A DNA stretch of 64,000 nt, from assembly GCF_015558675.1 (NCBI RefSeq), contig NZ_JADMOL010000001.1, positions 258,799-322,798 on the forward strand. The letters run 5' to 3'. Source of the stretch: Paenibacillus sp. 1001270B_150601_E10 (GTDB lineage Bacteria > Bacillota > Bacilli > Paenibacillales > Paenibacillaceae). The stretch's first letter is position 1. The number at the start of each line of letters is the position of its first letter. Both the position numbers and the translations under genes were made by a program. Below the pieces are notes generated by a model that was given only the letters and a program-made list of their open reading frames with translations, searched no databases and was not told the DNA's origin. Below are positions 33,518-43,332 of the stretch, in pieces.

Positions 33518-34840
33518 CTAACCTTCATCTGATTTTCTACGAGTAAACAATCGAATCGGTGTACCCTCAAAATCAAATGAAGCTCGGATCCGGTTCTCCA
33601 AGTAGCGTTCATAGGAGAAATGCATGAGCTCTGGATCATTGACAAATATAACGAGCGTTGGCGGTTTCACCGACACCTGCGTCACATAGTTGATGCGAAG
33701 TCTTCTACCTTTATCGGTAGGAGGCGGATTGTAAGCAACTGCATCAGACACAACGTCATTCAACAGATGCGTGGAAATACGCTTCGAATGCTGCTCAGCC
33801 ACGTGCTGAATTACCGGAATCAGTTTATGCAGGCGCTGCTTCGTCTTCGCAGACAAGAATACGATTGGCGCGTAGGACATGAACAAGAAATGATCTCGAA
33901 TGGACTGCTCGAATTCCTGCATCGTACGGTCATTCTTCTCGACGGCATCCCACTTATTCACGACAAAGAGCGTCGCCTTTCCTGCTTCATGCGCATATCC
34001 TGCGATATGCTTGTCCTGCTCAATAATGCCTTCCTCGCCGTTAATGACAACAAGTACAACATCGGCACGCTCAATCGCCTTAAGGGAACGCATGACACTA
34101 TACTTCTCTGTTGTTTCATAAACTTTGCCGCGCTTACGCATACCGGCAGTATCAATAATAACGTACTTTTGGCCATCCTTCTCAAACGGTGTATCGACCG
34201 CATCGCGCGTTGTTCCTGCTATAGAGCTGACAATAACGCGCTCTTCGCCTAGGATAGCGTTAACTAGAGACGATTTGCCCACATTCGGTCTGCCAATGAG
34301 CGCAACCTTAATGACATCGTCATCATACTCATCATCTTTAGGCTCAGGCAAATTCTCGATTACAGCATCCAGCAAATCACCGATTCCCGTACCATGAGAT
34401 CCTGAAATAGCGATTGGATCGCCGAAACCAAAGCTGTAGAATTCATAGATGTCATCTACGCGATTCAGATTATCTACTTTATTTACAGCAACAATGACCG
34501 GCTTGCCAGAGCGATATAGGATCTGTGCGACCTCTTCATCCGCTTGAACAACGCCAGACTTGGCATCACACATAAAAATGATGACATCCGCTTCTTCGAT
34601 AGCCAGCTCAGCTTGCATACGAATAGAGCGCAGAATTTCATCTACGCCGTCAATTTCAATTCCTCCGGTGTCAATGATGTTAAACGGCTTCCCGCCCCAT
34701 TCACCTGAACCGTAAATCCGATCTCTCGTCACGCCAGGCTTGTCTTCTACAATTGCCAGTCGGTCACCGATGATGCGGTTAAAAATCGTGGACTTTCCGA
34801 CATTCGGACGCCCGACGATGGCAACAACGGGTTTTGCCAT
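33518..34840 (-). CDS. der: ribosome-assembly GTPase Der (EngA)
   Basis: Der has two GTPase domains and a KH-like domain and helps to mature the 50S subunit. The ATG at 34840 is preceded by GAGGAG and gives [18 protein letters not shown] and 440 residues. Domain 1: [17 protein letters not shown]; domain 2: GRPNVGKSS (about residue 180), DTAGM, NKWD. The KH-like end with [11 protein letters not shown] is complete. Starts 12 bases before plsY. Confidence 0.97.
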   Translation of the reverse strand: MAKPVVAIVGRPNVGKSTIFNRIIGDRLAIVEDKPGVTRDRIYGSGEWGGKPFNIIDTGGIEIDGVDEILRSIRMQAELAIEEADVIIFMCDAKSGVVQADEEVAQILYRSGKPVIVAVNKVDNLNRVDDIYEFYSFGFGDPIAISGSHGTGIGDLLDAVIENLPEPKDDEYDDDVIKVALIGRPNVGKSSLVNAILGEERVIVSSIAGTTRDAVDTPFEKDGQKYVIIDTAGMRKRGKVYETTEKYSVMRSLKAIERADVVLVVINGEEGIIEQDKHIAGYAHEAGKATLFVVNKWDAVEKNDRTMQEFEQSIRDHFLFMSYAPIVFLSAKTKQRLHKLIPVIQHVAEQHSKRISTHLLNDVVSDAVAYNPPPTDKGRRLRINYVTQVSVKPPTLVIFVNDPELMHFSYERYLENRIRASFDFEGTPIRLFTRRKSDEG

Positions 34841-34911
34841 GCAGTTCACTCCTCATCTTCTAAAGCATATACACGTACTTCATCATATCAAAAAATGTAC
34901 GGATTGGCTAA

Positions 34912-35526
34912 CTATTCCGAGCTTCTCAGGCTGAATAATTGCTGAAAAATCATAATGGCTGCCGTACAACAGCGTGCAAGTATAAATGCCAGCCACCATA
35001 CATCAAAAGTCGACAAACTCCCAAGCTCAAGACCACTCATCCCAGTTACTCTCCATTGAATAAGCCCTTCCCCAATCCACAAACTGATCGTTAGAAACAT
35101 CCATTGTCCAGTGATAGAAGGGGTCGAAATACCTACAACAATTCCAGCTAATATTGCATAGCCCCATAGAGGGATAATTGGGATGAATCCTCGACCGGTA
35201 TAACGCTCCATTTCCAAAATGAAATAGCAGCAGGTTAAGATCAGCATTTGCGAGAGCAAGAGCAGCCTTGGTCCCGAGTCTCTCCCTGGTCTGAAATAAT
35301 CCCATCCACAGGCGATTGCGACTGTCAGCCATAAAGCCCAAGCCGCATCTATTTTCACTGGTCCCATAGTTACCATTCGCCCTGCTAATCCCATCCACAG
35401 TAGGACTCCACCAAGAAGCAGCACGGGTGATACGGAATCAAAGAGAATACCTCTCCAGCCTGTTAGTACAAGAATAAGCACACAAACGGCAATAATGGTG
35501 GAAAGCATGCCCGGCATATCTTCCAT
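34912..35526 (-). CDS. YphA-like membrane protein
   Basis: A 204-residue, very hydrophobic protein with about six or seven membrane segments and many tryptophans; few charged residues. No motif with a known function. B. subtilis yphA encodes a protein of similar size and nature at the same place between der and the S1 homolog, so orthology is likely from context. Confidence 0.7.
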   Translation of the reverse strand: MEDMPGMLSTIIAVCVLILVLTGWRGILFDSVSPVLLLGGVLLWMGLAGRMVTMGPVKIDAAWALWLTVAIACGWDYFRPGRDSGPRLLLLSQMLILTCCYFILEMERYTGRGFIPIIPLWGYAILAGIVVGISTPSITGQWMFLTISLWIGEGLIQWRVTGMSGLELGSLSTFDVWWLAFILARCCTAAIMIFQQLFSLRSSE

Positions 35527-35565
35527 CTACCTTCCCTCCTTCTTGCCATAGTATTTGATAAGGAG

Positions 35566-35605
35566 GGAAAAATAATCGGCGGGCTTAAGAATTAGGCCCG
35601 CCGAT
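35566..35605 (-). terminator. terminator after the S1 homolog gene
   Basis: ATCGGCGGGC and GCCCGCCGAT are a perfect 10-bp stem; TTATTTTT follows on the minus strand. Confidence 0.8.
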
Positions 35606-35633
35606 CTTTATCATCCGTTTGATTTGCTGGATC

Positions 35634-36833
35634 TTATTTCAACTTGTTCAGCTTATCACCGAAACGCTCAGCAAGCGTAAAGCTCATGCTTTCGTTGCTC
35701 AAGGAAACATTCGGGTTGTTAATTTCCGGTTGCTTCGCCTTTTTCTCAGGCTTAGGTGTTGGAGCTGGAGCTTCTTCCGTCTCCTTAATGCTCAAGCTGA
35801 TACGCTTCTCAGCAGGATTGAAGTCCAATACCTTCACTTGAACCTCTTGACCTTCTTTTAGAACTTCGAACGGAGTTCCGATGTGACGGTGAGAGATTTG
35901 GGAGATGTGAACGAGTCCTTCTACTCCTGGAGCAACCTCAACGAATGCACCAAAGTTAACAAGACGTTTCACCGTACCCGTGATAATATCGCCAATCTTG
36001 AACTGCTCCGCGGAAGTTTCCCAAGGTCCTGGCAATGTTGCTTTAAGGCTCAAGCTGATCTTGCCGTTTGCAGGATCTACTTTCAATACTTTAACCTTAA
36101 CCTTTTGTCCTTCTTCAACAACATCAGAAGGCTTCTCAACATGTTGCCATGCAAGCTCAGAGATGTGAACCAATCCATCCACGCCGCCTACATCGATGAA
36201 TGCGCCGAATTGAGTCAAGCGTTGAACCGTTCCTTCAAGCTCTTGGCCTTCTTGGAGGCTTTCAAGCACTTGCTGCTTGTTTGCTTCAAATTCAGCATCA
36301 AGCACATCTTTTTGGGAAAGGATCAACTTGTTGTTTTCACGGTCGATCTCTTTTACTTTCACGCGAAGCGTGCGGCCTTTGTAGTCGCTGAAATCTTCAA
36401 CAAAATGACGCTCAACCATCGAAGCAGGGATGAATGCGCGAACGCCCACATCTGCAACAAGCCCGCCTTTTACAACGTCTGCTACAGCAACTTCGAATAC
36501 TTCTTGGCTATCAAAGCGTGCTTGCATCGTTTCCCATGCGGATTCGCTGTCTACTTGACGCTTCGAAAGAACCAAACGCTCCTTGTTGTCATCAACGCTA
36601 ACAACCTTCGCTTCAACTTCTTGACCAACTTCTACAACATCAGAAGCTTTGTCTACAGCCAAGGAAGACAATTCGCGTACCGGGATAACACCGTCATATT
36701 TATATCCAATGCTTACTACTGCTTGTTCATCGTCAATTTTGACAATAGTACCTTTGACGGTATCTCCTTTTTTGACAGCAATCATATTATCCATTGCTTC
36801 TTGTTGCTCGTTGACTTTTGTTTCTTCAGACAT
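35634..36833 (-). CDS. rpsA: 30S ribosomal protein S1 homolog (YpfD)
   Basis: An RNA-binding protein of the S1 family; in Firmicutes with four S1 domains it is not essential for ribosome function as in E. coli. The ATG at 36833 is chosen because GGAGG lies eight bases upstream and the protein then starts MSEETKVNEQQEAM; 399 residues. Four S1 repeats are seen near residues 18, 105, 190 and 275 (for example GTVQRLTQFGAFIDVGGVDGLVH; GTVKRLVNFGAFVEVAPG, both only in part conserved). A lysine/proline-rich linker and a short tail follow. Encoded downstream of plsC and cmk, as in B. subtilis. Confidence 0.93.
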   Translation of the reverse strand: MSEETKVNEQQEAMDNMIAVKKGDTVKGTIVKIDDEQAVVSIGYKYDGVIPVRELSSLAVDKASDVVEVGQEVEAKVVSVDDNKERLVLSKRQVDSESAWETMQARFDSQEVFEVAVADVVKGGLVADVGVRAFIPASMVERHFVEDFSDYKGRTLRVKVKEIDRENNKLILSQKDVLDAEFEANKQQVLESLQEGQELEGTVQRLTQFGAFIDVGGVDGLVHISELAWQHVEKPSDVVEEGQKVKVKVLKVDPANGKISLSLKATLPGPWETSAEQFKIGDIITGTVKRLVNFGAFVEVAPGVEGLVHISQISHRHIGTPFEVLKEGQEVQVKVLDFNPAEKRISLSIKETEEAPAPTPKPEKKAKQPEINNPNVSLSNESMSFTLAERFGDKLNKLK

Positions 36834-36941
36834 GTCATAACCTCCTCGATTAGAACCCCATTTATAGAAACCTGCATGATTGCAGTGTCCATAACCATGA
36901 GTAACAAAATAATACCTGTAGTATCTTACCAAGAGTGTAAA

Positions 36942-37532
36942 TTATGCACGTAACCCTTGCTCTTCACGCAAAATCCGATGGATGTGATCCATGATTCGAT
37001 CTGTTGCCTTTTCCAGCATGTCACTGCTTTTCTCTTCGAGAATATCCGTCATGTCAATCGCAGGACCGTATACGATGCGTGTCTTTCCAAAGAGCTTGTA
37101 AGATCCAACGACAGCCACCGGGATAATCGCAGCCCCACTCTTAAGAGCGATCATAGCCGCACCCTTCTTCGCTGCCGCTCCACCCTGATTGCGAGTCCCT
37201 TCCGGGAAGATTCCCATCATTTCGCCTTCGCGCAGCAGCTTCATCGCCGTCTTGATGGTTTCCTTGCCTACGCCGCTGCGATTAACGGGGAACGCTCCTA
37301 GCCTCTTTATAATCGAACCTAAGAGAGGAACATCGAACAATTCCTTCTTGGCCATAAAGCTGATGCGCCTTTTGATAAAGACCCCGATCGCAGGGGGATC
37401 GAGCAAACTAATATGATTCGAACAAAGAACAACACCGCCTGTAGCAGGCACGTAATGAAGATTCTTTGCTTCAAGCCGGAATAATAATTGATAAATAAAT
37501 TTTAGAAGATTTCTCGCAAAATGATAGAACAT
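36942..37532 (-). CDS. plsC: 1-acyl-sn-glycerol-3-phosphate acyltransferase
   Basis: PlsC adds the second acyl chain to make phosphatidic acid. The ATG at 37532, five bases past the cmk stop, with GAAGGTGA upstream gives 196 residues; a GTG at 37547 is also possible. The NHxSxxDP motif (NHISLLDPPAIG), FMAKKELF, and FPEGTRNQGG are intact. One hydrophobic N-terminal segment is present. Together with PlsY it completes phosphatidic acid synthesis in this window. Confidence 0.94.
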   Translation of the reverse strand: MFYHFARNLLKFIYQLLFRLEAKNLHYVPATGGVVLCSNHISLLDPPAIGVFIKRRISFMAKKELFDVPLLGSIIKRLGAFPVNRSGVGKETIKTAMKLLREGEMMGIFPEGTRNQGGAAAKKGAAMIALKSGAAIIPVAVVGSYKLFGKTRIVYGPAIDMTDILEEKSSDMLEKATDRIMDHIHRILREEQGLRA

Positions 37533-37536
37533 ATCG

Positions 37537-38238
37537 TTATTGTTCACCTTCAATTCGTGACAACGTCTCATTGACCATAAGATCCACAATCTCTTCTATC
37601 GTCATGTGAGTCGTATCTAGCAGGTACGCATCCTCTGCCTGACGAAGCGGAGATATGGTCCGATTCTCATCTTGACGATCACGTTCTGCAATCTCATGCA
37701 TGAGCTGTTCAAGAGAGACATCCGACTTATCCTTAAGCTCAGCGTATCTCCTCCGGGCACGCTCTTCAACAGAAGCGGTTAAGAACCACTTGAGTTCCGC
37801 TGACGGAAGCACGGTTGTCCCAATATCACGTCCATCCATGACAATTCCTTTCTTCTTCGCAAGCTCTCGCTGCATGGCAACCAATTGCTCACGAATCTCT
37901 TCGATCTGAGCAAATTGCGAAGCTTCGAGGCTAATCTCAGGTGTTCGGATCTGCTGGGTCACATCTCGACCATTTAGAAGAACGCGTTGACTATCTTCAC
38001 CAGGCAGCAGCTCAATATGTACATCACGCATTGCCTTTGCCGCTTTCTCTGGCTCTGTAGCTTGAATACCATGTTGAATCATATGTAGGGCAACAGCTCG
38101 ATACATGGCACCCGTATCGATATAAACATATCCAAGCTTACGTGCGACATGTCTTGCGACGGTGCTCTTTCCAGCGCCTGCAGGGCCGTCAATGGCAATA
38201 TTGAATCGAGTATTCGTCTGCTGATAAAGTGTGCTCAA
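37537..38238 (-). CDS. cmk: cytidylate kinase
   Basis: Cmk phosphorylates CMP and dCMP. The 233-residue protein has the P-loop GPAGAGKSTVAR (residues about 18-29), YIDTGAMYR, DGRDIGTTVLP, and the LID-like RxxDxxRxxSPL (RQDENRTISPLRQAEDA). Placed upstream of plsC and the S1 homolog as in B. subtilis. Confidence 0.96.
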   Translation of the reverse strand: MSTLYQQTNTRFNIAIDGPAGAGKSTVARHVARKLGYVYIDTGAMYRAVALHMIQHGIQATEPEKAAKAMRDVHIELLPGEDSQRVLLNGRDVTQQIRTPEISLEASQFAQIEEIREQLVAMQRELAKKKGIVMDGRDIGTTVLPSAELKWFLTASVEERARRRYAELKDKSDVSLEQLMHEIAERDRQDENRTISPLRQAEDAYLLDTTHMTIEEIVDLMVNETLSRIEGEQ

Positions 38239-38293
38239 CCGGGTCTATCTCCTCTCATCCATCATCCGCAAATCACGCGCAAGCCCCTTCAAA

Positions 38294-38314
38294 CAAAAAG
38301 CAGGCATTGCCTGC
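38294..38314 (-). terminator. terminator after the YpfB-like gene
   Basis: GCAGGC-AAT-GCCTGC followed by TTTTTG on the minus strand. A second, weaker hairpin (AGCCC ... GGGCT) lies nearer the gene at about 38365-38400. Confidence 0.7.
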
Positions 38315-38399
38315 GGACGTGAAAATTATACCACACCTTGAAAAGGGATGCAAAATAAGAATAAGCCCTTATCCATCATAAAACAGGGGCTTGAAAGGG

Positions 38400-38657
38400 C
38401 TATGGAATGGTAATCTTGGTGGAGTACGGAATCCCTTCCAGTTCCTCAACAGGGCAGAGCCACTTTCTTACTTGCGGCTGAAGCAGCAGCAATTGGAACA
38501 GAATGCAGAGAATCACGCAAACAACTAAGGATTTTGACAGGATACGAAGCCACTGATCCCACCAATGGATGAATAGGTCATACCAATCCGATTGCTTAAG
38601 CCGCTGTTGATGGATTTTTTTTCGCTGCTTGGCTGAAAGGACTTGCTTCATCGTCAT
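38400..38657 (-). CDS. small single-pass membrane protein, possibly YpfB-like
   Basis: An 85-residue protein with a very basic N-terminus (KQRKKIHQQRLKQ) and one membrane segment (about residues 42-62), then a short outside tail ending near ELEGIPYSTKITIP. Size, topology, the tail resembling ...EGV..., and location between cmk and ypfA suggest the YpfB (DUF5359) family. This is inference from context; function unknown. Confidence 0.6.
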   Translation of the reverse strand: MTMKQVLSAKQRKKIHQQRLKQSDWYDLFIHWWDQWLRILSKSLVVCVILCILFQLLLLQPQVRKWLCPVEELEGIPYSTKITIP

Positions 38658-38775
38658 ACACTCCTACCAATATGTATGAAATGTAGTGTGTCTTAACGCG
38701 AATTAAACTATGCATGCAGCTTGTTTTTATGTATGTAAAAATATAGTAAAACAAGTTTCGTTTACGAATACTTAC

Positions 38776-39429
38776 CTACCCTCTCAAGCGTCTGCGGTCT
38801 TCAATTTGCTTATCGAAGCAATAGCGTATAATTTTCTCGCGCTCGATGTCGGTAATCGCTTCAAATTCCATCATAACGAGTTCTGTCACTTCTGTTCTTG
38901 ATTCCGTTCTCACGACTTTTCCCGAAAAAGAAATATAGTCATGTTCGCCTAACTTCTGTGGCAAGTACAGGGTGCACTGCAGCTGCTGATCTGGTGTCAG
39001 CTTCCAGCGCTTCTGTGCAGTAAACGATAATCCCCCGCCGCTGATATCAATGGTTCTCACTTCTTGCGTAGGCTCGTCCGCATTGTGAACCTTTAGTTCC
39101 AAATCTGCCTTTACGCGCAGGTAGGCTCTGCGCTGCAGCTTTCTAATCTCGGCAGCCTTCGGCTTTGGAACAGCGAGCATAAGGATTCCATCCTGTTTGC
39201 TCCCTGATACCTTTGTGAAGAAAGAGTATTTCATTCCATCTGCTTGCACAAATGATATTTCCAATCGCTCATGACTGAATTTGCTGCTCCTCGCCGTTCC
39301 TTCTTGGATTGGGAGCTCAAACCATATGCTCTTGCTGTCAACTTCTGTTACACGAGCTTTGTATACCCCGTCTTCAGGTGATGCATGATCAGGTACAATA
39401 AATAGCATATCATTGATCTTGGGTAGCAT
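38776..39429 (-). CDS. ypfA: PilZ-domain c-di-GMP receptor, flagellar brake YpfA
   Basis: In B. subtilis, YpfA binds cyclic di-GMP and slows flagellar rotation by acting on MotA. The ATG at 39429 follows GGAGG; 217 residues. An N-terminal YcgR-like domain (1-95) is followed by PilZ, with RRAYLRVKADL (RxxxR site) and DISGGGLSF (DxSxxG site) complete, so c-di-GMP binding is expected. Together with cheR it implies motility. Confidence 0.88.
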   Translation of the reverse strand: MLPKINDMLFIVPDHASPEDGVYKARVTEVDSKSIWFELPIQEGTARSSKFSHERLEISFVQADGMKYSFFTKVSGSKQDGILMLAVPKPKAAEIRKLQRRAYLRVKADLELKVHNADEPTQEVRTIDISGGGLSFTAQKRWKLTPDQQLQCTLYLPQKLGEHDYISFSGKVVRTESRTEVTELVMMEFEAITDIEREKIIRYCFDKQIEDRRRLRG

Positions 39430-39707
39430 TTTATATCCTCCTAATGACCCATTATTCATAAAATCATCCGTATCATTATGAATTTACCTAGACGGTTAAT
39501 AGGATGATGTTTGATTATATAGTCCAATATACCTATCAATTATAGGCAATAACGTGGAGGATGGGAATACAAATTTTTAGCCCTAATAAATTCTTCTCGT
39601 TTCACCACGCAGTTTGTTACCTAACCTTCTCTTTTCCTTCACTACTGCTGTCTTGCTGTGCTATATTAAGGTTTGCGCTTGATCAAAACGAGTATGGAGG
39701 TGCAGAT

Positions 39708-40614
39708 ATGAGTAAAGTAACATTTGCTGTAATGACAGATTTGCATCATGAGCATGTCGCTGATAGCTTGCAAAGAGTGGAAGCTTTTGTTGACAGAGCA
39801 AACAAAGCGAATGCAGATTTTATTATTCAGCTTGGTGATTTATCCAACCGAAAAGAACCGCATCTTGCTGCACGACTTAGATCGCTTTGTAAAGCCTAAA
39901 TATCACCTACTTGGCAACCACGACACCGACAAATTCAGTAAAAGCGCTATGTTAAATTGGTTAGGAATGGAACGTGATTATTACTCCTTTATATGCAAGG
40001 ATGTGCATTTCATGATGTTGGATGCAAATGATATCAAACATGGCGATGAAGTTATCCCTTGCAGCCATAAAAATTACAAATCGATTGAAGGCGAATACCC
40101 CTACCTTCCAGAGGAACAAATCGCTTAGCTTGAAAAAGAGATAACAGGCAGCATTTATCCCATCATCATTTTTTCACACCATAGTCTAGCGAATTCCTTT
40201 AAGAGAAGAGGCATTGCAAATCGCAAGGCTGTTCAAGACATGCTTACCCGTGAAATCAGAAAAGGGAAGAATATTCTCGCCTGCATTAATGGGCATGACC
40301 ATGCCGACTCCGTGGAGAAGATGAATAGCACTCATTACATTACAGTAAACTCCATCTCCTATAAGTGGTTCGGTTTTCAGAGCTATCCATTTTCAGAGGA
40401 GATACGTACCAATCATCCAGACCTTCCGGATATGATTCTACATGAACAACCTTTGTCGGCCGTATTTGTCATTCATGACAATAACGATATCGAGATACAG
40501 GGCATGGAGGGTGGCTATCAAGATCATTTCTCCCCGTCAGTACTTGGCATTCATGCATGGGATGGGAGAAGTGTAACGGCCTCGATCCAGTCCAGAAGTC
40601 TGATCCATTTCTGA
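39708..40614 (+). pseudogene. broken metallophosphoesterase (calcineurin-like) gene
   Basis: Starts at ATG 39708, seven bases after GGAGG. All metal-binding blocks of the family are still readable but not in one frame: TDLHHEH and LGDLSN in the first frame, which ends at 39899; GNHD and the middle in the next (+1) frame from at most about 39850-39890; then an amber codon TAG at 40126-40128 in EEQIA*LEKEI, most likely a former TGG; then FSHHS and NGHDHAD to the stop at 40612-40614. The intact protein would have about 300 residues. It is the only plus-strand gene besides serA and is more AT-rich than its neighbours, suggesting acquisition followed by recent decay. Confidence 0.88.
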
Positions 40615-40675
40615 TCTGCATGGCGGTTACATAAGGAACGCGCAGCCTTCACACATTTGCATAGATACTGATTAT

Positions 40676-40714
40676 CAAAAAAACCGCAATGGCCTTATCC
40701 TGCAGACCATTGCG
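40676..40714 (-). terminator. terminator after ypeB
   Basis: CGCAATGG and CCATTGCG pair around an 18-base loop; GTTTTTTT follows on the minus strand. The broken gene on the other strand ends just before it. Confidence 0.8.
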
Positions 40715-40730
40715 TTTCTTCTATTTATCA

Positions 40731-42068
40731 TTAGCTTGATACGGGCTCAATACTCTCCTCAAGGCCCGTATCTGCATTAATGTAGATTCGATATCCCTGT
40801 TTGTCAAACGTACCGCTAAATTCGTAGCAAAGCACTTTTTGAGACACTTCATTCGTGATCAGAGAAAGATGACTGTAGGTTACCTTCATATCAGGATTCA
40901 GACGCTTCATCGCTTCTTCCTTCGTTAGGGTCGGCTTCAGATCCACCTTCGTCTTGTCCGCCATATGATACAGATAATCTGTAGCTTGGAACCCCGTTAC
41001 TTCTCCATTATCTAGCGCTACGCGCACTTGAAGCTGCTTCGGATACATGTACACCCCGTTCTCAACAGGAACAAAGGTCAGGTTCTCAATATTATTGTTA
41101 ACCTGGTAGCGTACAGGCTCCATTTGGGGATACTTATGCTTCTTTAAGAAGTTTGAGGCACTCTTGATCGCATCATCGCTTGAGATATCCTTTTTATCGA
41201 CGTCTCTAGTGTTGAAGTACGACATGAGCTGTCCTTGCAGCGTATAGTCCATGCTGATCGTTCCATTACCATCTGCCCGCTTTGCACTGACCGTATACGT
41301 TTCATGCTCCTTAGACTTGCCATTCTTCTGGACTTTAACATCTTGCACTTCATAGGCTCTTAGGAACTTCATCGCCTTATCCTTGACTTCCTGCTCAGTT
41401 GCAGGCGGCCCCTCCAGCATCTTTACGGAACGCTTCGAATAAATGCTCGAAACTGAAGGACCCCAATTGATCTCAGGATATTCTCCGACCTTGTTATCCA
41501 CCGTTTTGAAGCCATCGATGATCGTGTTGTCGTTCACTTGCTTTTCACTTGCAATCGCCGATTCAACATCCATCCATCGCAGGTTATGATCAATGACCTT
41601 TTTCTCTACTTGAAGCAGATCCTCTGAGATCTGTTTGGAGTTCGCATATAACGTCTTTAGTGTTTTGAGCTCATCCTCGTTGAGCGGTTCCTTTGTCATA
41701 TCTCGGACAGCCGCACGATACGAGAAGTTTGAAATTCTGGATAGGAAATCCTCTGTCTGGCTAAATGGCATTAATGTCAGCGGCAATTGGTTGATTTCGT
41801 TTTGGGCTTCACTAGTTAGCCGCCAAACATTCACCAACCCTTTACGATGCATCCCTTGAGAAGTAGAATGCACAGCAAGCGTTTGACCGAGCTCATTATG
41901 TAGCTTGTTCATGTGATAAGAAAGATCATGGAAAGCACGCTGATACTGGTTCTCGGCCTTCAACAGAATACTGTTTTTTTCTTGATGCTCTTGATATCCC
42001 CAGACAACGGCTCCTATTAAAAAAAGCGTGACGATGGGAAACATCACCGCACTCAATCGTTGATACAT
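40731..42068 (-). CDS. ypeB: germination protein YpeB
   Basis: YpeB is needed in spores to keep the cortex-lytic enzyme SleB stable and inactive until germination. The ATG at 42068 (GAGGAG upstream) gives 445 residues with an N-terminal membrane anchor (residues 8-26), a helical N-terminal half, and three PepSY-type repeats in the C-terminal half (around 210, 300 and 370; for example LTKEEAMKRLNPDMKV). Normally sleB is immediately upstream in the same operon; here a 49-residue gene and prsW are found instead. Confidence 0.92.
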   Translation of the reverse strand: MYQRLSAVMFPIVTLFLIGAVVWGYQEHQEKNSILLKAENQYQRAFHDLSYHMNKLHNELGQTLAVHSTSQGMHRKGLVNVWRLTSEAQNEINQLPLTLMPFSQTEDFLSRISNFSYRAAVRDMTKEPLNEDELKTLKTLYANSKQISEDLLQVEKKVIDHNLRWMDVESAIASEKQVNDNTIIDGFKTVDNKVGEYPEINWGPSVSSIYSKRSVKMLEGPPATEQEVKDKAMKFLRAYEVQDVKVQKNGKSKEHETYTVSAKRADGNGTISMDYTLQGQLMSYFNTRDVDKKDISSDDAIKSASNFLKKHKYPQMEPVRYQVNNNIENLTFVPVENGVYMYPKQLQVRVALDNGEVTGFQATDYLYHMADKTKVDLKPTLTKEEAMKRLNPDMKVTYSHLSLITNEVSQKVLCYEFSGTFDKQGYRIYINADTGLEESIEPVSS

Positions 42069-42178
42069 GAATACACAGCTCCTCACACAGCAAATTAGTC
42101 GATTTATAGCTATTTTGCTAGTAATGAACTTTCTTTATGCATCCATGAGTCACAATGCGGATGTTTCTTGCGTCACGC

Positions 42179-42328
42179 TTAGCCGTGCTGCTCTTCAATC
42201 ATGAATTCCTCGCGATTGTCGCATAGACACTGCTTGAATCCTGTTTCAATCTTTCCTTTTTCCCTTTTGCCTCGGAGCACAAACTTCTCACCACAACGTT
42301 TGCATCGAATGGTTACTTTAACACGCAA
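42179..42328 (-). CDS. small zinc-ribbon-like protein
   Basis: A 49-residue frame starts at TTG 42328, with AAAGGAG about 12 bases upstream, and ends at 42179. It reads RVKVTIRCKRCGEKFVLRG, then basic residues, then GFKQCLCDNREEF. CxxC plus CxC are typical of a one-zinc ribbon. No part overlaps another credible gene. I recall similar small Bacillus proteins of the YpeQ kind, but that name is not certain. Start is uncertain; ATG starts do not exist in frame. Confidence 0.6.
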   Translation of the reverse strand: MRVKVTIRCKRCGEKFVLRGKREKGKIETGFKQCLCDNREEFMIEEQHG

Positions 42329-42435
42329 CTTGCATATACACTCCTTTGCATACACGCTATGCGTCGATTGCTTTCAATTAAGCACATAGCAGTTTAGTAT
42401 TCACCAGTATATCCACAAGTTATTTTTTCCAGACT

Positions 42436-43209
42436 TTACGAATTGAAATTTGTGGTGTCGTCTTCGGCTTTCATCATACGAAACGGCGAACGCAAATTGG
42501 CTCTTCTTACCTTCGCCATGCCAAAATACCATAGGAACAGCATAAGCGGAACGATAAACCATACCCAATTGCGCACCATCGTCAGCATGATCCAATCATA
42601 AATGCCGTGCCAAAAGATGGGGATAAAAATGGAGAACCAAAGGTAGCGCCTACCCTTATTGCCATTTGAGAATTTGGCTTTGCCTAGGTAATACCCCATT
42701 AGCACCCCGAACAAAGCATGTCCAGACACCGGCAACAGCGCACGTATCAGCAAGTAGCCAAAAGACGCTGGATTCGTGAGGGCGTACATTACATTTTCAA
42801 CCGTAGCAAACCCCAACGAGACGGCAACCGCGTATAAGATTCCGTCATAATGCTCATCAAACTCAATATGATTATAGATCAAGTAATACAAGACGAACCA
42901 CTTGATCGTTTCCTCTACACCTGCTGATATGAAAAAGGAGTATACAAGAGGCTGATCACCCCACAAGGCAACGAAGCCATGCTGAATCGCCATAATCGGA
43001 AGTACAATGAGAAAGCCAACAAGAAAGATGCGAAGCACCATAACAATTGGCTCAGAAGCATAAATGTCTTTTAAGTAAAAATAAACAAGCAGTGCGATTC
43101 CCGGTGCGATAGCTGCAGTTAACAATGCGGCAATCGGAGTGGATATCGTCATAGACTGAAGGGCTGAATCTGCATAAAGCATGGCTGCACCACTCCCTAT
43201 TGACATCAT
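42436..43209 (-). CDS. prsW: site-1 protease PrsW (intramembrane)
   Basis: PrsW cuts the anti-sigma factor RsiW in B. subtilis in response to antimicrobial peptides and envelope stress. From the ATG at 43209 (AAGGAG nine bases upstream) the protein has 257 residues and about eight membrane segments. The catalytic-type motif EETIKW, and later conserved blocks GFATVENVMYAL, SGHALFGVLMGYY, and WHGIYDW, are complete. The rsiW/sigW pair is not in the window. B. subtilis ypdC (prsW) has the same neighbourhood. Confidence 0.93.
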   Translation of the reverse strand: MMSIGSGAAMLYADSALQSMTISTPIAALLTAAIAPGIALLVYFYLKDIYASEPIVMVLRIFLVGFLIVLPIMAIQHGFVALWGDQPLVYSFFISAGVEETIKWFVLYYLIYNHIEFDEHYDGILYAVAVSLGFATVENVMYALTNPASFGYLLIRALLPVSGHALFGVLMGYYLGKAKFSNGNKGRRYLWFSIFIPIFWHGIYDWIMLTMVRNWVWFIVPLMLFLWYFGMAKVRRANLRSPFRMMKAEDDTTNFNS

Positions 43210-43285
43210 TTTGTGGAACTCCTTCCATGTACACCTTATCGCTAAAACATGCATATAGTAAACATGCAGACAGCTCATACACAGC

Positions 43286-43319
43286 AAAAAGGAGCCTCAA
43301 CCACAAGGCTGAGCACTCC
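43286..43319 (-). terminator. terminator after mecB
   Basis: An imperfect stem GGGAGTGCTCAGCC / GAGGCTCC with T run (TTTTTG) follows the mecB stop on the minus strand. Confidence 0.6.
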
Positions 43320-43332
43320 CTAAGCGGTGTAC

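Noticed and set aside
35883-36953. Long plus-strand open frame of 356 codons
   Set aside because: It is antisense to the S1 homolog, which has four recognisable repeats and a good ribosome binding site; the antisense product resembles no family.
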